Of a stretch of DNA of 64,000 nucleotides, positions 39,424-50,734 are shown one piece after another. Origin of the DNA: Cardinalis cardinalis. Taxonomy: Eukaryota > Chordata > Aves > Passeriformes > Cardinalidae. Made by a program: the position numbers and the translations under genes. Each line of letters begins with the position of its first letter. Positions within the stretch are counted from its first letter, which is position 1. The notes beneath the pieces were generated by a model that saw only the letters and a list, made by a program, of their open reading frames with translations, did no database searches and was not told the DNA's origin. Location of the stretch: the NCBI GenBank assembly GCA_014549065.1, contig JACDOX010000015.1:6237834-6301833 (forward strand). Direction: 5' to 3'.

Positions 39424-42299
39424 CAATTCAGAGTCCCCTTGCTTTCTAAGCCTGTCCTTTCACACCTTCTCAGGAGGAAGTGCAATTTCCCTCAGGCTTT
39501 CTCACACCATACTCCAAGTGCATACACTCCATTATTTGACCTGTCATCCATAGGTCTGTCACAGGTGGCAAAATTGCCACTGAACTTTATATTCAATAAT
39601 ATAAAGACACTCAGCTAAGTCTCAGTGAAGTTTTCAGGACTTGAAGTTTAAAATGTATGCTTAGCTTGGCACCTGGAGAGCAGACCTTTTCATTTCATCT
39701 TATTATTTGTGGTCATGAAGTTGAGTATATGAAAGTGTCACTTCTGCCAGACTNGGGCCCCTTAGCTGTAACCTAGCCAAGAATACATAACTGGGCAGAA
39801 ATGTCTTCATGTGATTTGGGGAGTCTTCCTTCTATTGACTCTAGATCTGTAACAGATGACAAATGTATCCATATCTCTTTGATCACTACAAAAATAAACA
39901 TGTTTGTCTAAAATCTACCATAGAGCAATAAAAGAGTATTTTAAATGTGCTCAATGCAAAATCTTATCAGGCAGGAAAGTGGAAAGAACCATTTGCTTTG
40001 TGCACTTTTACTATAAAAAGTCTTGTTTCTGGGAAGAAAGTGTGTTTAGGAGAGCAAAAAGGTACATAAATTGACCAATTTAGCAGCGCTGATCAGATTA
40101 GGAACACAGTAACAAATTCTTATTCTCCTGATTTAGAAAGAGATAAAATGTTCTGTTTTCCTGGAAAACAACATAATTCAAGTGAAGATAATACAAATTA
40201 ATGGTTTTATAAGAGAAAGAGGGAAAAGGGGATTGCTGAAACTGTAACTGTGCTTGCAGACCAAAATACCTCTCTTTAAATAAATATGGGTGAGGGATTG
40301 ACATTGTGTGGCTCACGGTAGGGAGTGCTTCCTAATCTGCACAGGTGTTGCAATGCAAAGGGCCAGCCTGTGTGAAGTGAGTTGTTGCTTGACCTGCTAT
40401 TAGGTGATTGCCCAAAACTTAGTCTTTAAACACACCAGTGAAAGTCATTGGTCAATGTATACTTGCTCTTACAAGCAGAGGTGTGTAGAGTCTCTCATGA
40501 AAAGCCTGTTTAACACCTTCCGCTAAGGGCTTTNTCTGATTAGTTACTGGCATCAACCAAAAGATGATTTAATTCTGAAAGCTGACCTTTCCAAAGGAAA
40601 TCTGAAATAACTTTTTATCCATTATGGGCAAGAATGGTCAATAATTCACTCTGTCAGAAAATGANCTTTGTTTCCTTCGATTTTTCTGGTTTAGGGTCTA
40701 CTTTATTTTTGCTTTTTTGTCAAAATTTCTTCTTTCTAACTCCACAATTGCAAGCCACAGTGCAACTGAAGAACGACTCTTGGCCAACCTCTTTGGAAGA
40801 TTTTGTTCTGCTGTATGAATTACCTTCACCCAGCAGTGAAGCATACCATTAAATGTATGTAAATGCCTTTAGGCAATGAACAAAGTNGTAACTTTAAGCT
40901 ATAATTGTGTTGTACTGCTGTTTTCTCTCCACATTGCTATTTAACAAAGGAAATGTTGAGATCCAAAACCTGACTCTGCTCTACAGTGTCCCCTGGCACC
41001 ATGGAGCTAGTACAGTTCTTAGTGCAGGGATTGGATGGGATAAGCAACCTATGGATGTCCTATTAAATCAAAACATTAAATGTTTTGAGAAACATCAAAT
41101 CTCATGTATCTTGAGGTTTCATTCTGTTAAGGCCTCAAAGACAAAATGGCAGTCAAGAACTGTCTTTTTAAAATAGTCTATGGGTAGATTAAAATGACCT
41201 ACGTATTCAGAAAACTTACTTTTATTCAGGTTTTGCACCCAGCTAAAGATCACACAAGTGAATGAGTGATTTTGCATAAGTGTTTAAGAGCTGCAGTAAA
41301 CTAAACTCTGGCTAATGGACTTTGTAGGTATGACAACCAACATATTATATTTGAATTTTAATAATTTTATTTAAATAGCTACTGGAATAAAGCACTTATA
41401 AATTGTAACTGCTATAAATATTGTTGCATTGTAAATAAATTCCCTGTTCCTAAACAGACAACTAAATCAAGCAAGGCCCATATGAGTCAATGCAATAATA
41501 ATACCTCCACTAAACTTTAGATGCTCATTATTTTTAGAATTCAAGTTTTCCATCCCTTGAGAGCCTTATTCCTACANCCTAAATCAAAATCACCAAACAC
41601 ATCCCAAGTTTATTCTTTAAATATACCCTTCATTCCTTCAATACTGACAAAAAGAACATTGCTTCAAAGCCGAGCCAAAAACCAAAACAGTACTTATTCC
41701 AAAAGTGAAGTGAGGGAAATAGATTCTTGTTCAGGAATTTGTCCAAGTAGAATTGAGTGCAGTACAGCTGCAACATAATAAAAAGCAATGCTGGAATCCA
41801 TGGCTAGCCTTTCCTCTGCGCTGCAGACAACGCCAGAGCTCTTAACTCTTCAGAGACTCCTTGGGAAATGTAACACAAGGGTCACCTGGCCATTAAAACC
41901 TAAAATATTACTTATGTGGCTATTTAAATTCTATGTAAAGTAGCTCTACAATCTACAAGAAATCCAGATTAGATACAAAGACTGAAAAATCTGAAATAAC
42001 TTGAAGAAATTCAAAGATGAGGGAGACAGTCAAAGAGACGGGAGATACTCAAATAGAGACATAGACATCAGTTCTGTTTGAGTTTAAAATTCTGAGAGGT
42101 AACTGTTTGACATGTTTGGCCATAGTGCATGTCACCACACAGGATGAAATAACATAGGCAGTCTCACTGTGGGTCTTCATAATTCATTCCTTGTTTGGTG
42201 AAAATTTCTCTGAATCATTTTAGTGTGTAATGATGGTTATGTTCCAAGGCATTTTGGAGGAGTAAGAGAGCAAAGGAGGGAAGCAAGAGCATTTGAGGT
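39424..42299. other. Unique non-coding DNA, no gene seen
   Basis: No gene or repeat was recognised. AT-rich sequence at about 41340-41450 contains several AATAAA-like words and resembles 3' untranslated sequence in composition, but no reading frame lies upstream to support that. Confidence 0.5.
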
Positions 42300-42520
42300 G
42301 GAACGGCATGTTACGTTGTTTGTTCTGTCCTTTGATTGTGCCTATTCACTTAGGGCATCAGATGCTTTGGTTTGCTTTTCTCTCTAACATGCAATTATTG
42401 TGGGAAAGCGACGTCAAATAAGCGAGCNTTTTCCTTTGATCGAAAAGGCGATGAAATATGTGGTCATTCTGATGTGTTCTGGGGCTAAGCTCCCCAGCAC
42501 AGCTGCTGATCAAACTCTCA
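42300..42520. promoter_or_regulatory. Candidate regulatory element with CpG and TCF-like motifs
   Basis: CpG dinucleotides are scarce in the surrounding AT-rich DNA, but five occur between 42409 and 42450 and two more at 42304 and 42314. CCTTTGAT, which matches the TCF/LEF core, occurs at 42329-42336 and again at 42433-42440. GACGTCA, a CREB/ATF-type core, lies at 42410-42416. A homeodomain-type ATTATTG and an E-box CAGCTG (about 42500) lie nearby. Retention of CpGs suggests constraint or lack of germline methylation. Regulatory activity is inference; conservation across birds would be the test. Confidence 0.22.
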
Positions 42521-43304
42521 TGAGTCCCACAGATAATTCAGATCTCTGGTACAATGTTGTTTTAAGGAAAATTGATTGATTCAATTGATAAAATTGGTCT
42601 TAGAATTCATTTCTTCTGAAGGCATGCCATATCCTTAATTTCATTTAGGAGATATTTGCTGGCACCTGTAACAAATTTTAACTGCAATTTCAAGTTCCTG
42701 CTTTTGACAGGCTTTGGGAGGTTTTGTAAAGATTTACCACAAAGGGACTTGAATGAAAGAACTTCATCTTTAAGACTAAATGACAGAAAGTGCATATTTC
42801 AGCAATATGCACTGAATAAAAGGAAATGAGAGATGTTTTACGGCAGGTATTTACTACTTAGGTATTCAATATAGACAAGATGGTGTCAAAACACNTACAA
42901 TTCTTTCAAGTTTAGATATACATAATCTTCACATTTCAGTGGCTGGCATCAAGTAGTCTTTAACTGGGAAATAGCACAACTTTTTGAGAACAATTTTCAG
43001 AAATGAAATGGAAATGAAGGAATATGGGAAAAAATCTTGACTGGAGTTAATGTTTATCTGTTCATGATAAAGACAAGAAAAATCTTTGTCATCTGCTGGT
43101 AGAATAGAAGTGTTGATGGTAGGCCAAAGGGATTCCAGGCTTCCTGAGGATATGAACAGATTTCTTTCGGAACTGTTATTTGTTTCTTAGTCTTGAACTG
43201 GGTTTTGGCACAGAACTCAGACCATCAGGGATGTAACTCTGACACGCAGTGATCCTATAGCTTAGTGCTTCAGAGCTGTCCTTGAGTGTTGAACCTCCTA
43301 CTGC
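42521..43304. other. Non-coding DNA, nothing recognised
   Basis: No gene, RNA or repeat was recognised. The only open frame of note is a 62-codon minus-strand frame (42795-42607) without motif. Confidence 0.5.
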
Positions 43305-43365
43305 TTAGACTGTAGATTGTCTGTTCCACAGAAGATTAGACTGTAGATTGTCTGTTCCAGAGAAG
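43305..43365. repeat. 31-bp near-perfect tandem duplication
   Basis: The segment TTAGACTGTAGATTGTCTG followed by TTCCACAGAAG (43305-43334) is repeated at 43336-43365 with a single C-to-G difference in the TTCCA(C/G)AGAAG part. The single mismatch indicates a fairly recent duplication rather than an assembly artefact. Confidence 0.95.
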
Positions 43366-44734
43366 CCTGGAACCATTGCTACTTGACTGGAGATAAAGTA
43401 CATAATTCTTAGAATAATGGTGGAAAAAATACTTGAGGATGAAAAATATTAAAAATAACTTCAACAGAAAATAAAGGAAGGTCCCATGTCTGCCCACAGT
43501 AATTACCTATCAGATACACCTCTATTCATGTTGCTCTGTTATTACCACTATTGATATTATAACTATGATTCAAAGGGATCAAAATCACATTATGCTTGAA
43601 ATAGTACCAATGAGAAACCAAGGCCATCCTTAGAGAATCTCTAACTTGGACAAAGAATTCAGTAACATGTGGACAAATAGACTAAGGGGCCTGTCAGGCG
43701 CAGTGAAGTCATCGGTCCAGCTGAGGGCAAGGCCATGCCTGAGTGGACTGTAATTGAATGGTCAGGAGTCCAGATGATCTGAAGATGCCTACAGACAGAA
43801 CTCNGGTTCAGGAATATCATTCCAACAGGTCAAGACTTCTGTCATACACAATTTATAATAAACCAGAGTTAGATACAAGCTATACAGATGGCAGGCAAAG
43901 AAGGAAAGAAAGGGAGAAAAAATAGAACCTCCCTTCTATTCAACTACGCTTCGCCAAAACCTATCTTGCTGTAGTACTTTGAAAGCTGTTTTAAATTAAC
44001 TGTAACTATTTATGCAGCTACAGTCTACAAAAATTTTAACATATTTAAGACTTTCTGTAAAAGGTGCTATATCATGTATCATTTCCCTTCAGAACACTTG
44101 AAACTGATTAAACATTTCACTTGAAAGCTACTTCATTTTATTTTGTATTTTAATTTATTTCACTGCATAATTAATTTGTAATCAAGACTTGTTTTGATTT
44201 TCCTAACTGTATTTTAAAATCAACCATGAAGCAATAACTTGCGAATGGCTTGCAAAATAGTAAAAATGTGTTCCATTAAGAAAAAAATNAAGTTAGTATT
44301 GTGCAAATTTCATGCACCACAGAATTAACCATTCTTTAATAAGACTTCTGAAAGTATGATCAAAGCATGCCAAAGGTCAGGTGTGAGATGGTGGCAAAAT
44401 TTCAAGGTCTACAAAGTCAAGAGAACATGAATGACTGCATAGGCACGAATGACCATTTTATTTTGGGTAATTGCCTCTTTAAAAATTTGACTGGACATTT
44501 AAGGTAGTTGTGCTCACCGAGTATTTGAACTTTTGACAAATTAATCTCCGCCAAGAATGTATGCTCCTTGCATTGTTTTTAACAAAAGTATACGTAAATC
44601 TCATTCAATTTAAATTATGTAATAAAATGTCATCCCATTTCTCGTAACCCTTGTCCTTATTGAGACTGTGCACAGGCAGTGTCTAAAGTTAAAATGCCTT
44701 TTGGTTAAAAATAATGTTTAATTCTTTCTCATGT
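43366..44734. other. AT-rich non-coding DNA, possibly conserved
   Basis: No gene or repeat was recognised. The part at about 44130-44640 has many homeodomain-type TAATT words and few isolated Ns, in the style of conserved non-coding sequence. That impression cannot be confirmed without alignment. Confidence 0.35.
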
Positions 44735-44797
44735 TAAAAAAAACCCAAAAGCAAAANCNAAACAAACAAAAAAATAACAACAACAAAAACAAAATAC
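44735..44797 (+). repeat. A-rich low-complexity tract
   Basis: The tract is almost entirely A with scattered C (AAACAAACAAAAAAAT, then AACAACAACAAAAAC-type units), with two N bases at 44757 and 44759. It looks like a degenerate simple repeat. It is not preceded by a recognisable retrotransposon body. Confidence 0.9.
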
Positions 44798-47481
44798 AGA
44801 CCAACTTTGCCTCTTAAGATTTATACCGAGCTNATTCTTGCCAGAGATCTTGGCAAAAGCATATCTTCCAAGATCACGTGCTCAGTGCCATTCATCCATT
44901 AGGCTTGCTGGAAATGAGCAAATATTGTAGCACTGAGTCAATCAGCCAACAGAACATTTCAAACTGCTCCAAGAGATAATTGACCAGCTGAAAGTGTAAG
45001 GTAACACCAGAACCAACATCACCAAGTAATGTGATCTCATACTGAATGTGGGAGTTTTATTTGAAATGAGTGAGTTGAAATGAGCAGTGAGTTGAAATGA
45101 GTATAAGCCAAGTTTTGATTACCAAGGTCTAGGAGTGGGGAAAGGGAGTAGGTACAGAGACTCAAAGGAGAGGGAGAGAGGCCCAAAGTTTAGAGATGAA
45201 CGAAGATCAGCCATTTACATGACTTTCCTGTAGAGAAATCGAGGTTGGAAGAAGAAGAGGGAGTACAGAAAAAGGTCAAGTCCCCCAGTGGATTGTTTAA
45301 AACTTGTTCATTTTCTTCCATGGTGCTTGGGAAGCNGAGTGAGTGCAAAGTCTTCACTGCCTTTATTTAGGTTCTCTCTGGCTTCAAAGATTGGCAAGTT
45401 CTTACTATATTTCTACAAAGCAGACTGCTTTTCAGGCAGGTTTTCTCAAGTTCTTGCTTTATGAGTTTTGGAGAAAGATTCTGGCTAGAGATGTTCAGAA
45501 GAAAAAGTGTTTGCAGTCTTTGGAGGTTGTTAATTCCTGGAAAAACTTCTGGCAAACTCCACCTCACCAAAATTTCACAGAAAATGTTTGTTAGAATTTG
45601 ACCAGTTTAAATGAGTTTCTTGTGTCAGTGTCTTTACCTAGTGGAAGTTCGAATCGTGCTTGGTTTTACACACAAAGTCAGGAAATACTGCCAACATATA
45701 CAACCCTCTTCTCTCTGAAATATTTTATTTATTTACTCTGGAGTCTGAAGACAGCTTAGAGACGTGTCTCTTGCCAGTGGCATTTGCAGTGGTATTCAGA
45801 GAGTTGTCTTCTAATTTTTAGAGTCAGTTTACACTTATTTCTTAGACTCATGTAGAGATTCAATTTTTAGTAATAACTCTCCTAACCTTGTCTTGAGGTT
45901 TCCACCATTGTTCTGCTTGGTCATTGAGCTGGCCATCAGCCTCTAATGTTAGAAGGTTTACTAAACTCCCACGTAAAACTCCCTTAGAAAGTGAAGATGA
46001 CATGAACACTCTGAAATCTTTATTTAAAAATAAAGATAAATAAAGTACATCTTCATATATTGCAAGTTATTATAAGGATGGAGGATGGGAAGGTGCACTT
46101 TGGGACAACAAATCCACATGACTGTTACAGAAGCAAGTTGAGCATACATTTTCAGAACTGTAATAGGCCCNACAATGAAACTAACAGGGCTTGGACATGG
46201 GTTGTGATCTTTAGTTTACTAAGATTGTCATCTGAAAGCTCTGACCACTAGCATTTTCTTGTTGATCACAGCAGAAATATCGTCAGAACTGGCATGTACT
46301 CATCTCCCCTTTCATTGAAATAGCCTGAAATGCCCTCTTCCCATGAGCACTGAGGGAAAGGTTTTAAATCTCTCATCCTCTGTATCACTAAGATAAACAT
46401 ACCAATCTCAATTTTCCCATAGAAGAGGCTCTTCAGCACTCTTAACAACCTCATAGCCCATTTGCTGTGTTTCTTTCAATTTGGATGGAACTTTCTTAAC
46501 TGTGGCATTTTCCAGCGATGACAGATTTAATTTCTGCTCTTGAAAAGGAAACCATTGGTGAATTATATCTTGCAACCATGAACTCCATTTAGGATGTGAG
46601 GAAAGAGCCTTCCAATTTATCCATCTGTGAGCAACTCATAACACAGTGCTCTTGGACATAACAGGCAAACAAAAAATGTCATTCAGGTGTGGCAATCTGG
46701 AATGACCCTCTGTAGCTAAGGTCCCACCCTTGAGTTTAGACCAGACCTTTATATTTTAAAATAGGATTTTCATCTGCAAAAAGATAATACAGATGCATTT
46801 GTGTACATTTTTTTGTGGGCAGCCTAATATATGTAACATTCTGAAAAGCTTTCTTTAAGGTGTAATTTGATCCTAAGTGGAATGAGAACTATGTTAATTT
46901 CTGGTGGGCATCTNTGAAAATTATTTTTTAAAAATCCTGGTTTTGAAAGCAAAATTATTATTCTCCAAATATTATTTAATAATTTAAATAATAAATTATT
47001 CTTGGCTTTTAATTTATATGAAATGCGTAAGTATCATGATAAATATCTTCAAATAAGCTCATATTCAAAATAGCTTTNCCAGTTGCTAACATCTGAGGAT
47101 CTGTCTCTTTCCTGCTCAAACACACATATTACTTCTAAAAACTTAAAATCCACAAGACAACAGCTCCCTACCAGGAAAATGAAGTATCCACCAAAACGGA
47201 AAAAAAGAAAGAAAGAAGGAAAGAAAAACAAATCTGCTTCATAAGAAGAAAACTAGACATTTCTAAGGCATTTCAGGATGACCACACACCAAGTGAAAAA
47301 AAAAAGGTTCAGAATGCCTGCCCCACAGAAAGGATAACTTCACTTGGCAGAATAAAACACTATCTCCTTTTACTCACTCATCAGTCAACACCACTTTAAC
47401 TACTTTACATATTTTTTCCACCTTTCATAGAGTACATCAAAAGTTCAACACATACTAGCAGCCAAGTAGAAGATTCAGTAG
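44798..47481. other. Unique non-coding DNA with small repeats
   Basis: No gene was recognised. TTGAAATGAG occurs three times at 45061-45070, 45075-45084 and 45092-45101. An AT-only inverted repeat (ATTATTTAA-TAAT-TTAAATAAT) lies near 46970-46992. GTTCGAATC at about 45647 resembles a tRNA B box, but no cloverleaf can be drawn around it. Confidence 0.55.
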
Positions 47482-47544
47482 GCTATATATATCCACATAT
47501 ATATATATATATCCACATATGTGTGTGTATATATATGCATATAG
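47482..47544. repeat. (AT)n with ATCCACAT and GT interruptions
   Basis: Alternating TA runs are interrupted twice by the word ATCCACATAT and then by GTGTGTGT. This is a compound dinucleotide microsatellite. A weaker CATATATATACATATACATACA run lies at about 47701-47724. Confidence 0.95.
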
Positions 47545-48344
47545 CACCAGGTATTCAATTTTGAGATAAAAACAAAATCTAGACATTGGCAGCAGGTACA
47601 TGACAATGTCCATTCTATTATTCATTTTAATTTCCCACTATTTTAAAGCTTTACATAGCAAGATGTGGAATATTTTCCTTTCCCATCTCATGCTGCCAGT
47701 CACATATATATACATATACATACACAAAAAGATTCATGCAGTCATAGAATCTTCAAAATTAACTACTGTGCAATTGTGACTTATTTTTTCTGCTTTTTAT
47801 AGATGTTATAATTAGAATGTAGTGAATATAGATGGAATAAAAAAGATGAAAGTATCTGAAAAAAATTTCACTGGTTGTCTAGGGTAAGCAATGGAATAAA
47901 ACAAAGGGAAAGAAAGAAAACCTGAGACCTTAGTATCATCACTTTAAGCTGCCTTACTGTGTTTCCCAAAGGAAAGGGATTTAGAGAGGGATTTGAGGTG
48001 AAGCAATGAGACAGCTTTACAGATATTTTACAGGAAATTTGACCATCAAAACCACAAGGATCCTTGCCTGGGAAGTTAACAAGGGGGAGCAGGAGTTCAT
48101 AATATATGGCAAATGGAAGTAAGTATAAAGAGCTTTGACTCTGACAGTAGTTAGTGCTCTCATCGATGGAATAAAGAAGAATATAACTGAAGGCTATGAA
48201 GGCAGAGATACATGAGAGATNCACAAAATATCCTTAAACTTTGAAAGAGGGATATTGCTTTTTCTCCTGCTTCCTGAATGAACATTAGGGGACCAGTAGG
48301 GGCTGAGAAAAATATACTACATAGTTTGTCAGGAAAAAAAAGAG
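47545..48344. other. Non-coding DNA, nothing recognised
   Basis: No gene was recognised. A 118-codon minus-strand frame (48224-47868) is open but hydrophobic and motif-free. The right end may contain further decayed CR1 sequence, because the downstream CR1 copy fades gradually rather than at a sharp edge. Confidence 0.45.
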
Positions 48345-48641
48345 TAGAAGGAAAAGGCAAAGTTTTTAATAGGGGTCATGGTGATAGAACAAGGGGTAAT
48401 GTCTTCAAACTGAAAGAGCATAGATCAGATATTGGACATAAATTCTTAACTGTGAGGGTAGTGAGGCACTAGAGCAGACTTCCCAGAAAGGTGGTGGGTG
48501 CCCCATCCCTGGAAATATTCAAAGCCAGGTTGGAGGGTGCTCTGACCAACCTGATCTAAGTGGAGTCCCTGGTCATAGTGGGAACATTAAAGATGCCTTC
48601 CAACCCAAACTATTCTGTGATTCTCTGATTCTGTGATAGGA
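48345..48641 (+). mobile_element. CR1 LINE 3' end, plus orientation, 5'-truncated
   Basis: The sequence follows the CR1 3' region in order: GTGATAGAACAAGGGGTAAT, AACTGAAAGAG, AAATTCTTAACTGTGAGGGT, AGTGAGGCACTAGAGCAGA, GGTGGTGGGTGCCCCATCCC, TGGAAATATTCAAAGCCAGG, CTGACCAACCTGATCTA, and finally CTTCCAACCCAAACTATTCT. It ends in TGTGATTCTCTGATTCTGTGAT, the octamer tail typical of CR1. The element has lost everything upstream of the last 300 bases or so, the usual outcome of target-primed reverse transcription, and so has no coding potential. It retains better identity to the remembered consensus than the fragment at 9.96 kb. Confidence 0.93.
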
Positions 48642-49004
48642 GTTACAGAAACCTGCATGGCTTGGAAGCATTACGTCTTGGAGATTACATTTTTGTTAAT
48701 AGTATACATTGCTTGGCTGTGAGGATCTAGATGATACTCAGAGTAGGGATGTCAACAACATTAAAGTCCACAGTTAGTGAGAAGAACATAGGCAAAAGGT
48801 CTGTGGTAGAAAAATCTGTCATTCAGACAAATTAAGTTTAAATAGTGAAGTTTAAAGGTGTGAGATTAAAAGTTTATTTAGGACAGAAGGAGACAGGGGA
48901 GTAATATATTGGTAGATCTGTGAATCTTCAACAAAGAGATGACAAGGAAGTTTTTGGTTGTGGGTAAAATTACACAAGGCTAAAAACCCTCAATTTCTTT
49001 ACCA
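48642..49004. other. Spacer between two LINE relics
   Basis: No feature was recognised. The plus strand becomes progressively purine-rich toward the right, as expected if the neighbouring antisense LINE relic extends further than I can align. Confidence 0.4.
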
Positions 49005-49360
49005 AGAACTGGAGGATCCTCCAGAGGATGTATTAAAGAAATGATTAGAGAAGCAGCCAAGGAAAGCCAGACCTGATGAATCCCAGAGAGATTTCAAGGA
49101 CAGCAGAAGCAGAGAGGCCAAGAGAAGTTACGGTTATAGCAGTGAGTCTGAGATCTGGCAAAGTAGATGCCATTAGATGTTGTGGAAAGAATGGTTTCAT
49201 TTAAGGGCAGAGGATGGAAGCCAGATTGGAAAAGCTTTAGGAAGAAAAAGTGTAAACAGCATATTCAGAAAGCTTAGAGATGAAAGAACAACTGCAGATG
49301 GGCCAGTAGCTAGAGATGGAAGGAGTCAAAAGTGTTTTATTTATGATGTGAAATATTTAA
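49005..49360 (-). mobile_element. L2-type LINE reverse transcriptase relic
   Basis: The minus strand at 49231-49140 translates to KLFQSGFHPLPLNETIL, later SNGIYFARSQ. This matches in order and spacing the conserved block of L2/CR1-clade reverse transcriptases written QSGFRP-x4-ETAL followed by KSNGQ. QSGF is encoded at 49228-49217. Further along the minus strand, in another frame, SLGLSASAVLEISLGF falls where the family has its DLSAAFDTVDH...SLGF region; the catalytic aspartate motif is lost. At DNA level the plus strand reads GGAAGCCAGATTGGA and GGGCCAGTAGCTAGAGATGG, words that recur in antisense L2 copies. Frameshifts and stops make it a fossil. Weaker similarity may continue to about 49600. 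It is distinct from the younger CR1 copy 360 bases upstream and lies in the opposite orientation. Confidence 0.78.
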
Positions 49361-49650
49361 CATTGGTATAGCAAGTAGAACAGACTAGAAACAGCGAAAA
49401 CAACAAACGAGAGGAGACCAAGAGGTCAAGGAAAGGAAGAGAGGGAAGAGAATGAGCACATGGGAGATGAAGAACTGGGAAGAAAGAGGGCAAGAGGANG
49501 TAAACAGAAAAGAACACATGAAACGTGTTTGTGTCCATGACCATGAAGGATAAATCTGCAAAGCATGGAAAGGGTACCAAGCTAATAGCAAGAGGAGATA
49601 TCATGTCATATGTTTAAAAAAAACCAGAAAGAGAGTGAAAGAGTGAGTGA

Positions 49651-49652
<2 letters not shown>
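49361..49652. other. Purine-rich flank of the GAAA array
   Basis: The plus strand is strongly biased to A and G, with words such as AGCTAATAGCAAGAGGAGAT near 49580 that may be a continuation of the antisense LINE relic. The reading frames on either strand here are artefacts of this bias. Confidence 0.45.
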
Positions 49653-49707
<55 letters not shown>

Positions 49708-49721
49708 AAAAGAAAGAAAGA
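49653..49721 (+). repeat. (GAAA)n microsatellite, truncated by assembly gap
   Basis: About 17 copies of GAAA with one interruption (GAAAAA near 49706), running directly into the N block. The true array length is unknown. Confidence 0.98.
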
Positions 49722-50041
49722 NNNNNNNNNNNNNNNNNNNNNNNNNNNNNNNNNNNNNNNNNNNNNNNNNNNNNNNNNNNNNNNNNNNNNNNNNNNNNNN
49801 NNNNNNNNNNNNNNNNNNNNNNNNNNNNNNNNNNNNNNNNNNNNNNNNNNNNNNNNNNNNNNNNNNNNNNNNNNNNNNNNNNNNNNNNNNNNNNNNNNNN
49901 NNNNNNNNNNNNNNNNNNNNNNNNNNNNNNNNNNNNNNNNNNNNNNNNNNNNNNNNNNNNNNNNNNNNNNNNNNNNNNNNNNNNNNNNNNNNNNNNNNNN
50001 NNNNNNNNNNNNNNNNNNNNNNNNNNNNNNNNNNNNNNNNN
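49722..50041. other. Assembly gap, 320 Ns
   Basis: An uninterrupted run of N flanked by two different purine repeats, (GAAA)n on the left and (GAAAA)n on the right. The gap almost certainly lies within a longer compound microsatellite that reads could not span. The frames of about 180 codons predicted across it are artefacts. Confidence 0.99.
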
Positions 50042-50136
50042 AGAAAAGAAAAGAAAAGAAAAGAAAAGAAAAGAAAAGAAAAGAAAAGAAAAGAAAAGAA
50101 AAGAAAAGAAAAGAAAAGAAAAGAAAAGAAAAGAAA
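50042..50136 (+). repeat. (GAAAA)n microsatellite
   Basis: About 19 copies of the pentamer GAAAA begin right after the gap and end in GAAAGATC. The unit differs from the tetramer on the other side of the gap, so the unseen part must contain at least one switch of unit. Confidence 0.98.
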
Positions 50137-50734
50137 GATCAAAGGCAGAAATTGCTAAGACCTGTCAAGAGAAAAGGAGAGTTTAAGCAGAGACTTAGAG
50201 GTGGGGAGGAGATGGGCAGAACTGAAGGATTAGAGTACAATTAAATTTGAGACAGCACAGCTGTGCAGCTAGACTGATAGCAGAACTGAAAAAGTAAAGT
50301 CCAGTGGTGATGAGTATAAAATGGTTTTTTAATTGCAATAAAAACTATGGGTTTTGTATTCACTATTTTCAGACCTCTCTTCTGAGAATTAAAAAGGCCC
50401 ATTAGAAAGGGCCACTCTTCAGGACAGGAAGAATGCTTCACAATAGTTTCTGAACACAATTATAAAGCTTGTTAATTGGCAATGCTATATAAGAAGAAGA
50501 ACATTTATAGTAGTCATGAAATCACAGAAAAGTCTGAAATTAGCGCAGGTAGTTTTATAGCATGCATATTTCAGTCACTGAGTTATTTTGTGTAAGCTTA
50601 GCCTGAATGATGGCAATAGACACATTTCCAGTAAAACATTTCCAGTTGAATACAGTGTTATTTCCCCAAATGGAAGACCCAGCCCTCTCTTTCCATAGCA
50701 CAGTGTTCCTTAGTGTGGTCTGAGAGTCCTACAG
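50137..50734. other. Non-coding DNA, nothing firm
   Basis: The first 90 bases remain purine-rich and contain TTTAAGCAGAGACTTAGAGG. This resembles a phrase common in L2-related repeats, but the match is too short to call. Confidence 0.4.

Noticed and set aside
45640..45660. GTTCGAATC resembling a tRNA B box
   Set aside because: The flanking bases cannot form a T-arm stem, and there is no A box or acceptor stem at the proper distance.
46970..46992. AT-only inverted repeat with 9-bp arms
   Set aside because: Such structures arise readily in sequence made only of A and T, and no other feature is attached.
49606..50186. Long open frames of about 180 codons on both strands
   Set aside because: They run through the 320-N gap and purine simple repeats; the translated lysine/glutamate or phenylalanine/serine strings are repeat artefacts.
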